A stretch of DNA of 64,000 nt. It comes from Xanthomonas euroxanthea. Its GTDB lineage: Bacteria; Pseudomonadota; Gammaproteobacteria; Xanthomonadales; Xanthomonadaceae. This document shows, one piece after another, positions 51,161 through 61,568 of this stretch (position 1 is its first letter; the number at the start of each line of letters is the position of its first letter). The stretch lies in contig NZ_UIHB01000004.1 in assembly GCF_900476395.1 (NCBI RefSeq), positions 62,001 to 126,000 on the forward strand. Reading direction: 5' to 3'. Both the position numbers and the translations under genes were made by a program. The notes under the pieces are model-generated. The model was not told where the DNA came from. It saw only the letters and a program-made list of their open reading frames with translations, and made no database searches.

Positions 51161-52524
51161 GTCGTTTGGTAGTGGTATCCAACCGCGTCGCGGTGCCCGG
51201 CGAAAACCGTGCCGGCGGCCTGGCGGTGGGCTTGTTGGCGGCGCTCAAGGAGCGTGGCGGCGTGTGGTTCGGCTGGAGCGGCAAGACCGTGCGCGGCGAC
51301 AGCGGCGGCATGCACGAGCAGACCGAGGGCGACATCAAGTTCGTCACCATGGACCTCAACAAGCGCGACATCGATTCGTACTACAACGGCTTTGCCAATC
51401 GCACGCTGTGGCCGCTGCTGCATTTCCGCCTGGACCTGGTCGACTACGACCGCGCCACCCGCGAAGGCTATATGCGGGTCAATCGGCTGTTCGCCGAAAA
51501 GCTGGCGCCGTTGTTGAAGGACAGCGACACCTTGTGGATCCACGACTACCACATGATCCCGCTGGGCGCGATGCTGCGCGAGCTGGGGGTGGGCTGCAAG
51601 ATGGGCTTCTTCCTGCACGTGCCGATGCCCTCGGCCGACCTGATGCAGGCGATGCCCGATCACGCGCGCCTGTTCAGCACGTTCTACGCCTACGATCTGG
51701 TCGGCTTCCAGACCCAGCGCGACGCCGAGCGCTTCAAGGCCTATGTGCGCCTGTTCGGCGGCGGCCGCATCCTGGACGGCGACATCGTCGAGGGTCCGGG
51801 CGGGCGTCGCTTCAGTGCCGCGGCCTTCCCGATCGGGATCGATACCGAGTTGATCGCCAACCAGGCCAAGGCCTCGGTCGGCAAGCAGGCCGTGCGCGAC
51901 CTGCGCGAAAGCCTGCGCGGCCGGCAACTGGCGATCGGCGTGGACCGGCTGGATTATTCCAAAGGCCTGCCGGAACGCTTCCAGGGGTTCGAGCGCTATC
52001 TGGAGCGCTACCCGGAGCAGTCCGGCAGCCTGACCTACCTGCAGATCGCGCCGGTGTCGCGCGGCGATGTCAACGAATATCGCCGGTTGCGCGGGCAACT
52101 GGAGCAGATCGCAGGCCATATCAACGGCGGGCATGCCGAGCCGGATTGGACGCCGCTACGCTACGTCAATCAGAACTTCAGCCATGCGACCTTGACCGGT
52201 TTCTATCGCGCCGCCTCGGTCGGTCTGGTCACGCCGCTGCGCGATGGCATGAATCTGGTCGCCAAGGAATTTGTCGCGGCGCAGGATCCGCAGGATCCCG
52301 GCGTGCTGGTGCTGTCGTTGCTGGCCGGTGCCGCCGATGAAATGAAGGAAGCGCTGCTGGTCAATCCGCACGACCTCGACGGCGTGGCCGATGCGATCGC
52401 CACCGCCGCAAGCATGCCGTTGGCAACGCGCATCGAGCGGTGGCGGGCGATGATGGATCATCTGCGCAAGAACAATATCAACCACTGGCGCCAGCGGTAT
52501 TTGCAGGCGCTGGCCGATATCTGA
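51157..52524 (+). CDS. otsA: Trehalose-6-phosphate synthase
   Basis: A 455-residue GT20 enzyme that joins UDP-glucose and glucose 6-phosphate. Characteristic stretches are [10 protein letters not shown] and [12 protein letters not shown] at the N-terminus, [39 protein letters not shown] (sugar-phosphate binding) and [18 protein letters not shown]. It begins within the GH15 stop codon (ATGA; GGAGG just upstream) and ends the trehalose unit, followed by a terminator. Confidence 0.96.
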   Translation: MSRLVVVSNRVAVPGENRAGGLAVGLLAALKERGGVWFGWSGKTVRGDSGGMHEQTEGDIKFVTMDLNKRDIDSYYNGFANRTLWPLLHFRLDLVDYDRATREGYMRVNRLFAEKLAPLLKDSDTLWIHDYHMIPLGAMLRELGVGCKMGFFLHVPMPSADLMQAMPDHARLFSTFYAYDLVGFQTQRDAERFKAYVRLFGGGRILDGDIVEGPGGRRFSAAAFPIGIDTELIANQAKASVGKQAVRDLRESLRGRQLAIGVDRLDYSKGLPERFQGFERYLERYPEQSGSLTYLQIAPVSRGDVNEYRRLRGQLEQIAGHINGGHAEPDWTPLRYVNQNFSHATLTGFYRAASVGLVTPLRDGMNLVAKEFVAAQDPQDPGVLVLSLLAGAADEMKEALLVNPHDLDGVADAIATAASMPLATRIERWRAMMDHLRKNNINHWRQRYLQALADI

Positions 52525-53102
52525 CTCGGGATTTGCGCGTTACCAGCAACACGCTACCCGCGCACACCGCGATCAGCACACTCAGGCGCCGCGCACTGCC
52601 GGCGCCTTTTTTCTTGCATCGGGAGAAAGTGCCTGAAGGGCGATGAGAATACGTCTGCCGGTGCAAGTGGAGGATGCTCGAGTCGAAAATCCTGGCGTGC
52701 ACGACTCGCCATTCCCGAATGCCGAATCCCGCCTCATCGCTTGCGTCAATAACAAATTAGAGTTACAGCCGGATGACGCATTTTGTCGCCATGCGCGAAT
52801 GCCACCAGGACCGCCTGAGATCACCGGCACTCTCCATCCCTGCAGTTTTAAGCACTTCCCGCGCTGCGATGCACGGCCTGAACACTGGTTCCCATTCCGT
52901 CACGGACACGAGCGTCGTTGCGGTCTAAAATATTCACATGAGTAGCGCTGAGAACCTGGGAGGGGCTGCGCGTTCATATCCGGACGTTCTTGTTTAGGAC
53001 GTTTTAGTTAGAGCACGGGCCGCCCTTCGCCAGCCTGTGATCTTTCTCCCTCCACGACTCGCCATCGCCTGCCGGTGCCTGGGTCCTTCCTGACATCTCA
53101 AA
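52525..53102. other. Intergenic region before the PQQ dehydrogenase
   Basis: A 578-base stretch without a supportable gene. At 52583-52613 an intrinsic terminator for otsA is seen (CAGGCGCC...GGCGCCTTTTTTCTT). A piece of the CCCGAAT repeat family lies near 52710-52735. A/T-rich parts around 52750 and 52920-53015 (including CTAAAATATTC at 52923) may contain the promoter, but no convincing -35/-10 pair or regulator site was found. The next start has no visible Shine-Dalgarno. Confidence 0.5.
52583..52613 (+). terminator. Rho-independent terminator after otsA
   Basis: AGGCGCCG and CGGCGCCT pair around GCGCACTGC and are followed by TTTTTTCTT, about 60 bases after the otsA stop. Confidence 0.85.
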
Positions 53103-55580
53103 ATGACTGATCAATCCTCAAAACGTGGACTAGGCACCTGGTTGCTGGTGGTCTATGCCGTGGTGATCGCCGTGCTCGGTGCGGTGCTTGCCTACGAGGG
53201 CGGCCGCCTGGTCGCCGTCGGTGGTTCCTGGTATTACCTGCTGGCGGGCATCGGCCTGTTCCTGGCCGGCGTGTTGCTGGCATTGGGCAAGCGTGCCGGC
53301 CTGTGGCTGTTTGGTGCGACGCTGGCGGCCACCATCGCCTGGGCGCTGTGGGAAGTGGGCCTGGATGGCTGGGGTCTGGTCCCGCGTCTGGCCTGGCTAT
53401 CGGTGCTGGGACTGGTGCTGCTGCCGTTCTGGGGCGTGGCCCGTCGCCGCATGCAGCCGTTGTCGGGGCTGGGCTATGTGCTGGTGACCGGCGTGCTGCC
53501 GATCCTGGGTGCGACGCTGATCCTGTGGCCGTTGCTGGCACCGCGCAACGTCGAACTGGCTGATGCCTCCAAGCTGCCGGCCGAGAACGCGACGCCGTTC
53601 AGCCGCGGCAACGTGCCCAGCCCGGACGGCAACGTCGCGGCCAATCACGATGCCAGCAACTGGACCGCGTATGCCGGCTCCAACCTGTCCAACCATTACA
53701 CCCCCGGCGCGCAGATCACCCCGGAAAACGCCAAGGACCTGAAGGTGGCCTGGGAGTTCCATACCGGCGACCTGAAACCGGCCGGCTCCAAGCTGGGCTA
53801 CGCCTTCCAGAACACCCCGCTCAAGGTCGGCGACCTGCTCTACATCTGCACCCCGACCCAGAAGGTGATCGCGGTGGAAGCGGCCAACGGCAAGGAGCGC
53901 TGGCGCTTCGACCCGCAGACCAATCCGAAGGCGATGGCCGGCGTTGCCGCCACCACCTGCCGCGGCGTGTCGTACTACCAGGCGCCACAAGGCACCGCCG
54001 AGTGCCCGACGCGGATCTTCTGGCCGATGGTCGATGGCCGCCTTGGCGCGCTGGACGCGCAGACCGGCAAGCTGTGCACCAGCTTCGGCACCAACGGCTT
54101 TGTCGATCTCAACGCCGGCACCGGCAACACCAAGCCGGGCTTCGTCGGCCCGACCTCGCCGCCGGTGGTGATGCGCGGCGTGGTGATCCAGCCCACCGGC
54201 CAGGTCCGCGACGGCCAGGAAGGCGATGCGCCGTCGGGCGTGGTGCGCGGCTTCGATGCGCTCACCGGCCAGCTGCGCTGGGCCTGGGACCTGGGCAACC
54301 CGGCGATTACCGCCGAGCCGCCGGCCGGGCAGACCTACACCCGTTCGACCCCGAACGTGTGGTCGCTGATGTCCGCCGACGACGAGCTGGGCCTGGTCTA
54401 TCTGCCAACCGGCAATGCCTCGGGTGATTTCTTCGGCAAGGGCCGCACCCCGCAGGATGAGGAATACACCGCTTCGCTGGTTGCCGTGGATGCGGCCACC
54501 GGCAAGGAGCGTTGGCACTTCCGCACCGTCAACCACGACCTGTGGGATTACGACATCGGCCCGCAGCCGAACCTGGTCGATTGGCCGGTGGCCGGTGGCG
54601 GTACCCGCCCGGCGGTGATTCAGGCCACCAAGTCCGGCCAGGTGTTCGTGCTGGACCGCGCCACCGGTGCGCCGCTCATGCCGGTCAAGCAGATCGCCGT
54701 GCCGCAGGGCACCGATCACGGCGACTGGACCGCGGCCACGCAGCCGATCTCGCCGGGCATGCCCAATACCGTGGGCGCGCCGAGCCGTGACTACGAAACC
54801 ATTATCGAATCCGATGCCTGGGGCATGACCCCGTTCGACCAGCTGGCCTGCCGCATCCAGTTCAAGCAGCTGCGCTACGAAGGCATGTTCACCCCGCCGA
54901 CCCTGCAAGGCTCGCTGGCCTTCACCGGCAACCACGGCGGCATCAACTGGGGCGGCGTCTCGGTCGACCTGCAGCGCGGCATCATGGTGATGAACAGCAA
55001 TCGCCTGCCCTACACCCTGCAGGTCTACACCCGCGAAAAGATGAATGAGCTGGGCGTGGTATCGGTGTTCGACGGCAAGAGCAAGACGCCCGGCTACATG
55101 GCGCAGAAGGGTCTGGCCTACGGCGCCCGCAAGGAGCCGTGGATGTCGCCGCTCAACACGCCGTGCGTGGCACCGCCGTGGGGCTACATCTCCGGCGTGG
55201 ACCTGCGCACCCAGCAGGTGATCTGGCGCCGTCCGCTGGGCACCGGTTACGACCAGGGCCCGATGGGCATCCCGTCCAAGACCAAGTTCGAGATCGGCAC
55301 GCCCAACAACAGCGGCTCGCTGGCCACCGCCGGCGGCGTGACCTTCATCGGCGCGTCCCTGGATGATTTCATGCGCGGCTTCGACACCCGCACCGGCAAG
55401 CAGGTCTGGGAGACCCGCGTGCCGGCTGGCCCGCAGGCCGCGCCGCTGAGCTACACCATCGACGGCAAGCAGTACATCGTGGCCGCAGTGGGCGGACACG
55501 ACCGCATGGAAACCAAGTCGGGCGACAGCGTGATCGCCTGGGCGCTGCCGGACGAGGCAGGTGCCAAGCCGGCGAAGTAA
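53103..55580 (+). CDS. gcd: Membrane-bound PQQ-dependent dehydrogenase (glucose/quinate type)
   Basis: An 825-residue inner-membrane quinoprotein that oxidises sugars or quinate/shikimate in the periplasm and passes electrons to ubiquinone. Five hydrophobic segments fill residues 1-145; the remainder is an eight-bladed PQQ propeller with WTAYAGSNLSNHYTPGAQI, TPTQKVIAVEAANGKERW, VNHDLWDYDIGPQPNLVDW and FTGNHGGINWGGVSVD. Length and layout equal Gcd of E. coli (about 796) and relatives; QuiA is the alternative. No pqq synthesis genes are in the window. A terminator follows. Confidence 0.92.
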   Translation: MTDQSSKRGLGTWLLVVYAVVIAVLGAVLAYEGGRLVAVGGSWYYLLAGIGLFLAGVLLALGKRAGLWLFGATLAATIAWALWEVGLDGWGLVPRLAWLSVLGLVLLPFWGVARRRMQPLSGLGYVLVTGVLPILGATLILWPLLAPRNVELADASKLPAENATPFSRGNVPSPDGNVAANHDASNWTAYAGSNLSNHYTPGAQITPENAKDLKVAWEFHTGDLKPAGSKLGYAFQNTPLKVGDLLYICTPTQKVIAVEAANGKERWRFDPQTNPKAMAGVAATTCRGVSYYQAPQGTAECPTRIFWPMVDGRLGALDAQTGKLCTSFGTNGFVDLNAGTGNTKPGFVGPTSPPVVMRGVVIQPTGQVRDGQEGDAPSGVVRGFDALTGQLRWAWDLGNPAITAEPPAGQTYTRSTPNVWSLMSADDELGLVYLPTGNASGDFFGKGRTPQDEEYTASLVAVDAATGKERWHFRTVNHDLWDYDIGPQPNLVDWPVAGGGTRPAVIQATKSGQVFVLDRATGAPLMPVKQIAVPQGTDHGDWTAATQPISPGMPNTVGAPSRDYETIIESDAWGMTPFDQLACRIQFKQLRYEGMFTPPTLQGSLAFTGNHGGINWGGVSVDLQRGIMVMNSNRLPYTLQVYTREKMNELGVVSVFDGKSKTPGYMAQKGLAYGARKEPWMSPLNTPCVAPPWGYISGVDLRTQQVIWRRPLGTGYDQGPMGIPSKTKFEIGTPNNSGSLATAGGVTFIGASLDDFMRGFDTRTGKQVWETRVPAGPQAAPLSYTIDGKQYIVAAVGGHDRMETKSGDSVIAWALPDEAGAKPAK

Positions 55581-56213
55581 GCCGGTGTAGCGTCAGCTAA
55601 TTAGGTATCGATAGACCGGCCATCGTGAGATGGCCGGTTTTTTTTTGGGGATTGGGGATTGGGGAATCGGGAATCGGGAATCGGAAAAGCGTCTTTCTGT
55701 CGCTTTGGGCTGGGCTGGGCCTGTGGGTCGCCTGATTCCCCGATTCTCCATTCCGCTCTTCGATGTCTATTCGTGGCGTTTCGCTGATCTGGATCTGCAG
55801 GGCACCCTATTCCCTATTCCCGATTCCCGATTCCCGATTCTCCATTCCCGGCTCCCGCGCCTTGATGTGTATTCGTGGCGTGGCGCTGCGGCCAGTCTTG
55901 GTCACCGGCACGCGATCAGATGGCGTGGAGTCCAGGTCTACAAAGTGTTGACGGCAGCCATCAATATTTCACGTGGAATTTACAATTTGGAGGCAGGTGT
56001 CTAGTGACACCTCACGGCTCTGCGGTGGACCGGACGGCACTGAAACCGCTTCCAAATCAACTACATCGGGGTTTTCAGGAGTACGGGCGACAGATTCCGA
56101 CGAACGGCAATTTCACGCCGTCATGATTCGGGCTCGGCCGCCGATACCCCATAGCAGCCCATGCAGTGCAGGACAGCGCTCCCCACTCCGAATCACTCCG
56201 TTGGACTCAGCCT
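55581..56213. other. Intergenic region with terminator, inverted GGGAATC repeats and a palindrome
   Basis: A 633-base gene-free stretch. After the gcd terminator comes a G-rich tract with GGGATTG and GGGAATC units (55646-55685) and, 120 bases on, its complement CCCTATT/CCCGATT units (55805-55850), so the two could pair. The palindrome AGGTGTC-TAGT-GACACCT lies at 55995-56012. GCCGATAC at 56140 resembles the -10 of flagellar sigma-28 promoters, but the matching -35 is poor (TCAT for TAAA). No ORF is credible. Confidence 0.55.
55613..55646 (+). terminator. Rho-independent terminator after gcd
   Basis: ACCGGCCATC and GATGGCCGGT pair around a short loop, followed by nine T residues, 33 bases after the gcd stop. 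Confidence 0.9.
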
Positions 56214-58082
56214 ATGTCGCCCTCATTCGATGCCACTGCCGTCTCCCGCCCGCCTTCCGGCCGGAGCCTCGCGCGTCTCACCAGGGCCACATGGCTGCCC
56301 GCGGCTGCACAGCTCGGGCTGCTGGCCTTGCTAGCGCTCCATGCGGCCACGCTGTTGCCCGGCGGCGTATGGGCCGGGTTGGCGCGCCTGCTGCCGGCGC
56401 TGCTGGTGCTGGGCGCGGCAAGTGCGGGGCTGTGGTGGTGGTCGCGCCGCCGCAACGTCGCGCAACTGCAACAGGCCGTCGGCACGGTGACGGCCATCGG
56501 TGACGGGCACTTCCAGCGCCTGGACCTGCGCAACGCCGCCGGCGAGCTCGCGCCGTTGCTGCATGCGCTGCAGGCGACCCAGGACAAGCTGGCCATCCGC
56601 CTGGATGTGATGGAACAGGGCCTGCGCCACGGCCAGTTCGTGATCAAGGCGCTGGACGATATGGACACCATGATCCGCATCGCCGACGACGATGGCCAGG
56701 TGCTGTTTGCCAACCGCAAGCTGCTGGCGATGCTCAAGCTGATCGAGCCGGATGTGCAGAGCTTCCGCCCCGGCTTCCATGCCGAAGGATTCGTCGGCGG
56801 CAGCATCGGCGACATCTATCCGGACAGCCAGGCCGCAATCGACCGCATGCGTGCATTGACCGCATCCAAGGCGGTGCGCGCGCCGTTCTTCGGCCGCCAG
56901 ATCGACTTCGTCTACAGCCCGATCATCGCCGCCGACGGCGCCAGGCTGGGCACCATCGCACAGTGGGTGGACGTCACCGCGCAGGTCAACGCCGAGCAGA
57001 CGCTGATCCAGATCATCGATGCCGCCGCGGCCGGCGATTTCAGCCGGCGCATGCAGATCGACGGCATGGACGGCGTACTGCTGTCGCTGGCCCAGGGCAT
57101 CAACCGCATCTACGACTCGGTGGAAACCCACCTGGCCGCGTTGGCGCGCGTGATCGCTGCCCTGGCCGACGGCGACCTCACCCAGCGCGTGGACGGCGAT
57201 GCGCACGGCATCTTTGCGCGCCTGCGCGACGACACCAACCAGACCGTGACCCGTCTGACCGAGATCATCGGCGGTATCCAGATCGCATCGGACACGATCC
57301 GCCGCGCGGCGATGGAAATCGCCGCCGGCAACACCGACCTGTCCGAGCGCACCGAGCAGCAGGCCGCCAATCTGGAAGAAACCGCCAGCTCCATGGAGGA
57401 ACTCACCTCCACCGTGAAGCAGAACGCCGACAGCGCGCTGCAGGCCAACCGGCTGGTGGTGGGCACCGGCGAAGTGGCGCAGAACGGCGGCCAGGTGATG
57501 GACGCTGTGGTGTCCACCATGGGCCAGATCAGCACCGCCTCGCGCAAGATCGGCGAGATCATCGGCGTCATCGACGGCATCGCCTTCCAGACCAATATCC
57601 TGGCGCTCAACGCCGCGGTGGAAGCCGCCCGCGCTGGCGAGCAGGGCCGGGGCTTTGCGGTGGTCGCCTCGGAGGTGCGCGCCCTGGCGCGGCGCTCGGC
57701 CGATGCGGCCAAGGAGATCAAGACGCTGATCGCCGACTCCACCGACAAGGTCGAACTCGGCTCGGGCCTGGTGCACCGCGCCGGGGCGACCATGCGCGAG
57801 ATCGTCGGCTCGGTCAAACACGTCACCGACATCATGAGCGAGATCACCGCCGCCAGCGCCGAGCAATCCAGCGGCATCGAACAGGTCAACCGCACCGTCG
57901 CGCAACTGGACGAAGTCACCCAGCGCAACGCCGCATTGGTGGAAGAAGCCACCGCCGCCGCGCGCAGTCTGGAAGAACAGGCCGTGGACCTGGCCGATGC
58001 GGTGTCGATCTTCCGCCTGCAGCCTGCGCACGGCGGCAACCCGAAGGTAGTGCACGCAAGTTTCGGAAACGCCGCCGCGTAA
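56214..58082 (+). CDS. Methyl-accepting chemotaxis protein with PAS-like domain
   Basis: A 622-residue chemoreceptor. Two closely spaced hydrophobic segments (residues about 28-75, [18 protein letters not shown] and [20 protein letters not shown]) leave almost no periplasmic loop. A PAS-like domain follows ([44 protein letters not shown]), then HAMP-like repeats, and the conserved signalling tip [31 protein letters not shown]. Flanking Q/E-rich methylation helices are seen. Sensing is therefore probably cytoplasmic (redox or ligand). There is no C-terminal NWETF-type pentapeptide. ATG 56214 is chosen; an in-frame 56166 start is possible. Confidence 0.93.
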   Translation: MSPSFDATAVSRPPSGRSLARLTRATWLPAAAQLGLLALLALHAATLLPGGVWAGLARLLPALLVLGAASAGLWWWSRRRNVAQLQQAVGTVTAIGDGHFQRLDLRNAAGELAPLLHALQATQDKLAIRLDVMEQGLRHGQFVIKALDDMDTMIRIADDDGQVLFANRKLLAMLKLIEPDVQSFRPGFHAEGFVGGSIGDIYPDSQAAIDRMRALTASKAVRAPFFGRQIDFVYSPIIAADGARLGTIAQWVDVTAQVNAEQTLIQIIDAAAAGDFSRRMQIDGMDGVLLSLAQGINRIYDSVETHLAALARVIAALADGDLTQRVDGDAHGIFARLRDDTNQTVTRLTEIIGGIQIASDTIRRAAMEIAAGNTDLSERTEQQAANLEETASSMEELTSTVKQNADSALQANRLVVGTGEVAQNGGQVMDAVVSTMGQISTASRKIGEIIGVIDGIAFQTNILALNAAVEAARAGEQGRGFAVVASEVRALARRSADAAKEIKTLIADSTDKVELGSGLVHRAGATMREIVGSVKHVTDIMSEITAASAEQSSGIEQVNRTVAQLDEVTQRNAALVEEATAAARSLEEQAVDLADAVSIFRLQPAHGGNPKVVHASFGNAAA

Positions 58083-58102
58083 GCCGCCGACACGGAATCA
58101 CC

Positions 58103-58170
58103 GTAGGAGCGCACCTGGGCGCGATGAGGCTTTCCCGGTAACGCCCCATCGCGCCCAGGTGCGCTCCTAC
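58103..58170. repeat. REP-type palindrome, perfect 24-bp arms
   Basis: GTAGGAGCGCACCTGGGCGCGATG is followed after 20 bases by its exact reverse complement. This is the dispersed GTAGGAGCGCAC family found between genes of Xanthomonadaceae and Pseudomonas relatives; it may act as terminator or mRNA stabiliser for the chemoreceptor gene. Confidence 0.85.
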
Positions 58171-58266
58171 ACCGAGCAGGCATGCCTGTCCGCCACCACA
58201 GATCCAACGCACGCGGCCGAACAACACTCCGTATCAACAAGCCATCATAGAAATCAGCGCGCAGTC

Positions 58267-58332
58267 GTAGGAGCGCACCCGGGCGCGACGAAGCATTACC
58301 AGTAAGCCCATCGCGCCCATGTGCGCCCCCAC
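58267..58332. repeat. REP-type palindrome, imperfect copy
   Basis: A second GTAGGAGCGCAC unit (GTAGGAGCGCACCCGGGCGCGACG) with the inverse arm CATCGCGCCCATGTGCGCCCCCAC, degraded at several positions, about 100 bases beyond the perfect copy. Confidence 0.75.
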
Positions 58333-58426
58333 ATCGGGCTGCGGCGCTAGTCCAGAAACCGCGCGTGCTGCTCCGGCGCAGGCAGCTGCACGAACGCGTC
58401 CGGCCCCAGCACGAACAACGGCATGC

Positions 58427-59242
58427 TCAGGGCGCGATCCAGGCCAGCGTGGCCATGCGTCCGCTACGACGGTCGCGACGATGCGAGAAGAAGCGTTGCG
58501 GCTCGGAAATGGTGCACAGCCCGCCGCCGTGGATGGCGCTGGCCGGCACACCGGCACGCTGCAGGCGCTGACGCGCCAATGCATACAGATCCACCCGCCA
58601 ATGCCCCGGGCGGGTCGCGACGAACGCGGCGCGTGCCTGCGCATCGTGCGCGACGAAGGCGTTGAACACGTCTTCGCCGATTTCATACACCTGCGGCCCC
58701 GCTGCCGGCCCCAGCCAGGCCCTCACCTGCTGTGGCGGCGTGCGCATCGCCGCCACGCTGCGCTCCAGCATGCCGTCGGCCAGGCCGCGCCAGCCGGCAT
58801 GCGCGGCGGCCACTTCGCTGCCATCCCTGGCCGCGAGCACGACCGGCAGGCAGTCGGCGGTGAGGATCGCCAGCACCACGCCGGGCACCGCGGTCACCGC
58901 TGCGTCGGCAACCGGTTCCTGCGCAGCTGGGGCGGCAGTTCCGGCCGCGCCCACCTGCTCGCCGGACGCAGGCGCGGGCGCATCGACGCGCAGCACCTCC
59001 ACGCCATGCACCTGACGCAGCCACTGCGGGGTGCCGGGCAGTGCCAGCGCCTCGACCAGCAGCGCCCGGTTGCGTTCCACCTGCTCCGGCACGTCGCCCT
59101 CGGCACTGTTGCGGTTGCCGAGGTTGAGCGTGTCGAACGGCGCCAGCGAGCCGCCCAGGCCGTAGCGCAGCGTGGTCAGCGCATGGATGCGTGGCGGCGC
59201 CGGCCAGTCGGCCGGCAGCACGAAGGGCGCGGCGGCGGCCAT
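58427..59242 (-). CDS. pgeF: Peptidoglycan editing factor PgeF (YfiH family)
   Basis: A 271-residue multicopper-oxidase-like laccase-domain protein. Zinc-site motifs are QVHGVEVL (His), LTADCLPVVL (Cys) and AAHAGWRGLADG (His). In E. coli PgeF removes wrongly incorporated L-Ser peptides from peptidoglycan precursors. Residues about 95-125 form an Ala/Pro-rich insertion between the first two motifs. ATG 59242 (MAAAAPF) lies one base after the rluD stop; the in-frame start at 59284 would overlap rluD. It is co-transcribed with rluD. Confidence 0.92.
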   Translation of the reverse strand: MAAAAPFVLPADWPAPPRIHALTTLRYGLGGSLAPFDTLNLGNRNSAEGDVPEQVERNRALLVEALALPGTPQWLRQVHGVEVLRVDAPAPASGEQVGAAGTAAPAAQEPVADAAVTAVPGVVLAILTADCLPVVLAARDGSEVAAAHAGWRGLADGMLERSVAAMRTPPQQVRAWLGPAAGPQVYEIGEDVFNAFVAHDAQARAAFVATRPGHWRVDLYALARQRLQRAGVPASAIHGGGLCTISEPQRFFSHRRDRRSGRMATLAWIAP

Positions 59243-59243
59243 G

Positions 59244-60239
59244 TCAGCGGCGTGCCAGCTCGGCGGCGCGTGCACTGTCTTCACGCAGCGCGCTCATCAG
59301 CCGCTGCAGGTCGGCCGGCACCGGCGCGCTGGCGCGCACCGGCTCGCCGCTGACCGGGTGCAGGAACTCCAGGGTTTCGGCATGCAATGCCTGGCGCTTG
59401 AAGGTACGCAGCTCGTGCACCAGTTCGTCGCTGGCGCCCTTGGGCAGCTTCAGCGCGCCGCCGTACAGCGGGTCGCCGACGATCGGCGACTTCAGGTGCG
59501 CCATGTGCACGCGGATCTGGTGGGTGCGCCCGGTTTCCAGCCGGCATTCCAGCGCGGTATGCGCGCGGAAGCGCTCGCGCAGGCGGTAGTGGGTGACCGC
59601 ATCGCGGCCGTCGTCGCGTACCGCCATCTTCAGCCGATCGCGCGGATGGCGGTCGATCGGCGCGTTGGCGGTGCCGCCGGAGACCAGCGCGCCCACCACC
59701 ACCGCCAGGTACTGGCGGTGCACATCGCGTGCGGACAGCTGTTCCACCAGCGCGGTCTGCGCCTGCACGGTGCGCGCCACCACCATCACCCCGCTGGTGT
59801 CCTTGTCCAGCCGGTGCACCACGCCGGCGCGCGGCACCGCCGCCAGCGCCGGGTCGCGGAACAGCAAGGCGTTGACCAGGGTGCCGTCCGGGTTGCCGGC
59901 ACCCGGGTGGACCACCAGCCCGGCCGGCTTGTCGATCACCAGCACCTGGTCGTCTTCGTACAGCACGCTCAGCGGGATGTCCTGCGGCGCGGCATGGGTC
60001 TGGGTTTCCAGCACCACCTGCACCTGCACGCTCTCGCCGCCGCGCAAGGTGTCGCGCGGGCGCGCCATTTCCCCGTTCAGCAGCGCATCGCCGGACTTGA
60101 TCCACTCCGACAGGCGCGAACGCGAGAATTCGGGAAACAGCTCGGCCAGCACCGCGTCGAAACGGCGTCCTGCGGCGTTGTCGGGCACGATGGCCTGGCG
60201 GATGGACGGGTCGAGGGGTTCGGCAGATGGGTCGGACAT
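59244..60239 (-). CDS. rluD: 23S rRNA pseudouridine synthase RluD
   Basis: A 331-residue RluA-family synthase that modifies helix 69 uridines of 23S rRNA. An N-terminal S4 domain ([33 protein letters not shown]) precedes the catalytic domain with [16 protein letters not shown] and [17 protein letters not shown] (catalytic Asp), then [27 protein letters not shown] 60239 (MSDPSAEP) is used; the frame extends far upstream without homology. It is divergent from bamD, the conserved arrangement rluD-bamD in gammaproteobacteria. Confidence 0.95.
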   Translation of the reverse strand: MSDPSAEPLDPSIRQAIVPDNAAGRRFDAVLAELFPEFSRSRLSEWIKSGDALLNGEMARPRDTLRGGESVQVQVVLETQTHAAPQDIPLSVLYEDDQVLVIDKPAGLVVHPGAGNPDGTLVNALLFRDPALAAVPRAGVVHRLDKDTSGVMVVARTVQAQTALVEQLSARDVHRQYLAVVVGALVSGGTANAPIDRHPRDRLKMAVRDDGRDAVTHYRLRERFRAHTALECRLETGRTHQIRVHMAHLKSPIVGDPLYGGALKLPKGASDELVHELRTFKRQALHAETLEFLHPVSGEPVRASAPVPADLQRLMSALREDSARAAELARR

Positions 60240-60359
60240 GGACACAGGCACTCGGGCAAAAGCGGGAATTTGGGGGTCCGGGCGGCGGGAGTCAGTCGCC
60301 GGACAGGCCACTAGGCTATCATCGCGCTCTCGTTTTCCTGATGCGTCCTGCCCAGACCC

Positions 60360-61241
60360 ATGATCCGACGGTCCACGTTTTCCGCGCCTGCGCGCCTGAT
60401 TGCCCTCATGCTGGTCATGGCGTTCGTCGTCACCGGCTGCCACCGCGGCGCCAAGGACAAGAATCCCGACGAGGGCATGCCGGTCGAGCAGCTCTACGGC
60501 AAGGGCCACGACCTGATGGAGAAAGGCAACTGGGCCGGCGCCGAAGCCAGCTACAAGCGCCTGATCGCCCAGTACCCGTATGGCCCGTACACCGAGCAGG
60601 CGATGATCGAAACCGCCTACGCCCAGTACAAGGCCGGCAAGCACGACGACACCGTCTCCAGCGTCGACCGCTTCATCCGGACCTACCCGACCCATCGCAA
60701 CATTTCGTACCTGTATTACCTGCGCGGGCTGGCCAACAGCAACCGCGACACGGTGTTCCTGCGCCGCGTGTGGTCGCTGGACCCGAGCCGCCGCGACCTG
60801 TCCTCGCCGCAGCAGGCCTACAACGACTTCAACACCGTGACCGACCGCTACCCGAACAGCCGCTACGCGCCGGATGCGCGCAAGCGCATGATCGAGCTGC
60901 GTGACGTGTTCGCCCAGCATGAACTGGACAACGCGCTGTATTACTTGCGCCGCAATGCCTGGGTGTCGGCGGCCGGTCGCGCCAACTACCTGCTGGAAAC
61001 CTATCCGCAGAGCGCCTACCAATACGACGCGGTGGCGGTGCTGGCCGAGGCCTACACCCACCTGGGCAACAAGACCCTGGCCGCCGATGCCCGCCGCGTG
61101 CTGGAGCTCAACAGCCCGCAGCATCCGTGGCTGACCGGCAATTGGCCGAAGTACCCGTGGGCCATCCGCAAGCTCAACCCGTTCGCCGGCGAGAAGTCCG
61201 CCGCCACCGGTCAGCGCAATGCACAGATGAGCCGCGACTGA
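60360..61241 (+). CDS. bamD: Outer membrane assembly lipoprotein BamD
   Basis: A 293-residue lipoprotein of the beta-barrel assembly machinery. The signal peptide ends in lipobox VTGC (Cys near residue 26). Residues 40-260 form five TPR repeats ([69 protein letters not shown]). Length is somewhat above the E. coli protein (245) because of a C-terminal extension. It is divergent from rluD. TATCAT at 60316 could be its -10. A terminator follows. Confidence 0.95.
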   Translation: MIRRSTFSAPARLIALMLVMAFVVTGCHRGAKDKNPDEGMPVEQLYGKGHDLMEKGNWAGAEASYKRLIAQYPYGPYTEQAMIETAYAQYKAGKHDDTVSSVDRFIRTYPTHRNISYLYYLRGLANSNRDTVFLRRVWSLDPSRRDLSSPQQAYNDFNTVTDRYPNSRYAPDARKRMIELRDVFAQHELDNALYYLRRNAWVSAAGRANYLLETYPQSAYQYDAVAVLAEAYTHLGNKTLAADARRVLELNSPQHPWLTGNWPKYPWAIRKLNPFAGEKSAATGQRNAQMSRD

Positions 61242-61568
61242 GCGATCAGCCGCCGGTGTGATGAGAAGGGGCCGCAAGGCCCCTTTTCTTATTGCGGCAA
61301 TACGGATGCGGCAACGCGCCTGTGGCGATGGCACGGCTGATTGCCGCAGGCGCTTGCGGTGCCTGACGACAGCCAGGCTCAATCGAGCGACAGATCGACC
61401 TTTCCCGCACTACGGACGTGCACGCTTGCACGCCACGCGTCCTCGCACCGCCGAGCGCGCTTGCGTTCACCTCGCCAGACCTGGCACCAGGTCACCGAAC
61501 CGCGCCTGCGCGCTGCCTATACTCGGCCTCGGGAAGATCATTCCCGCTGACGCCCGCCAGGAGGCCGC
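61242..61568. other. Intergenic region between bamD and glycosidase gene
   Basis: A 327-base gene-free stretch. It contains the bamD terminator near its start and a possible -10 (TATACT, 61518-61523) 45 bases before the next start, without a clear -35. Nothing else was recognised. Confidence 0.5.
61266..61290 (+). terminator. Rho-independent terminator after bamD
   Basis: AAGGGGCC and GGCCCCTT pair around GCAA and are followed by TTCTTATT, about 25 bases after the bamD stop. Confidence 0.85.

Larger units (their letters stand above)
58083..58426. other. Intergenic region with two REP-type palindromes
   Basis: These 344 bases between the chemoreceptor and pgeF carry no gene. Apart from the two GTAGGAGCGCAC palindromes described separately, nothing was recognised. 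Confidence 0.6.

Noticed and set aside
56121-56147. Sigma-28 flagellar promoter for the chemoreceptor
   Set aside because: GCCGATAC matches the -10 well, but the -35 at the right spacing is TCAT rather than TAAA, so it is too weak to list as a feature.
58083-58426. Attenuator or riboswitch before pgeF
   Set aside because: The palindromes lie downstream of pgeF on its own strand and belong to a dispersed REP family, so they cannot control its start.
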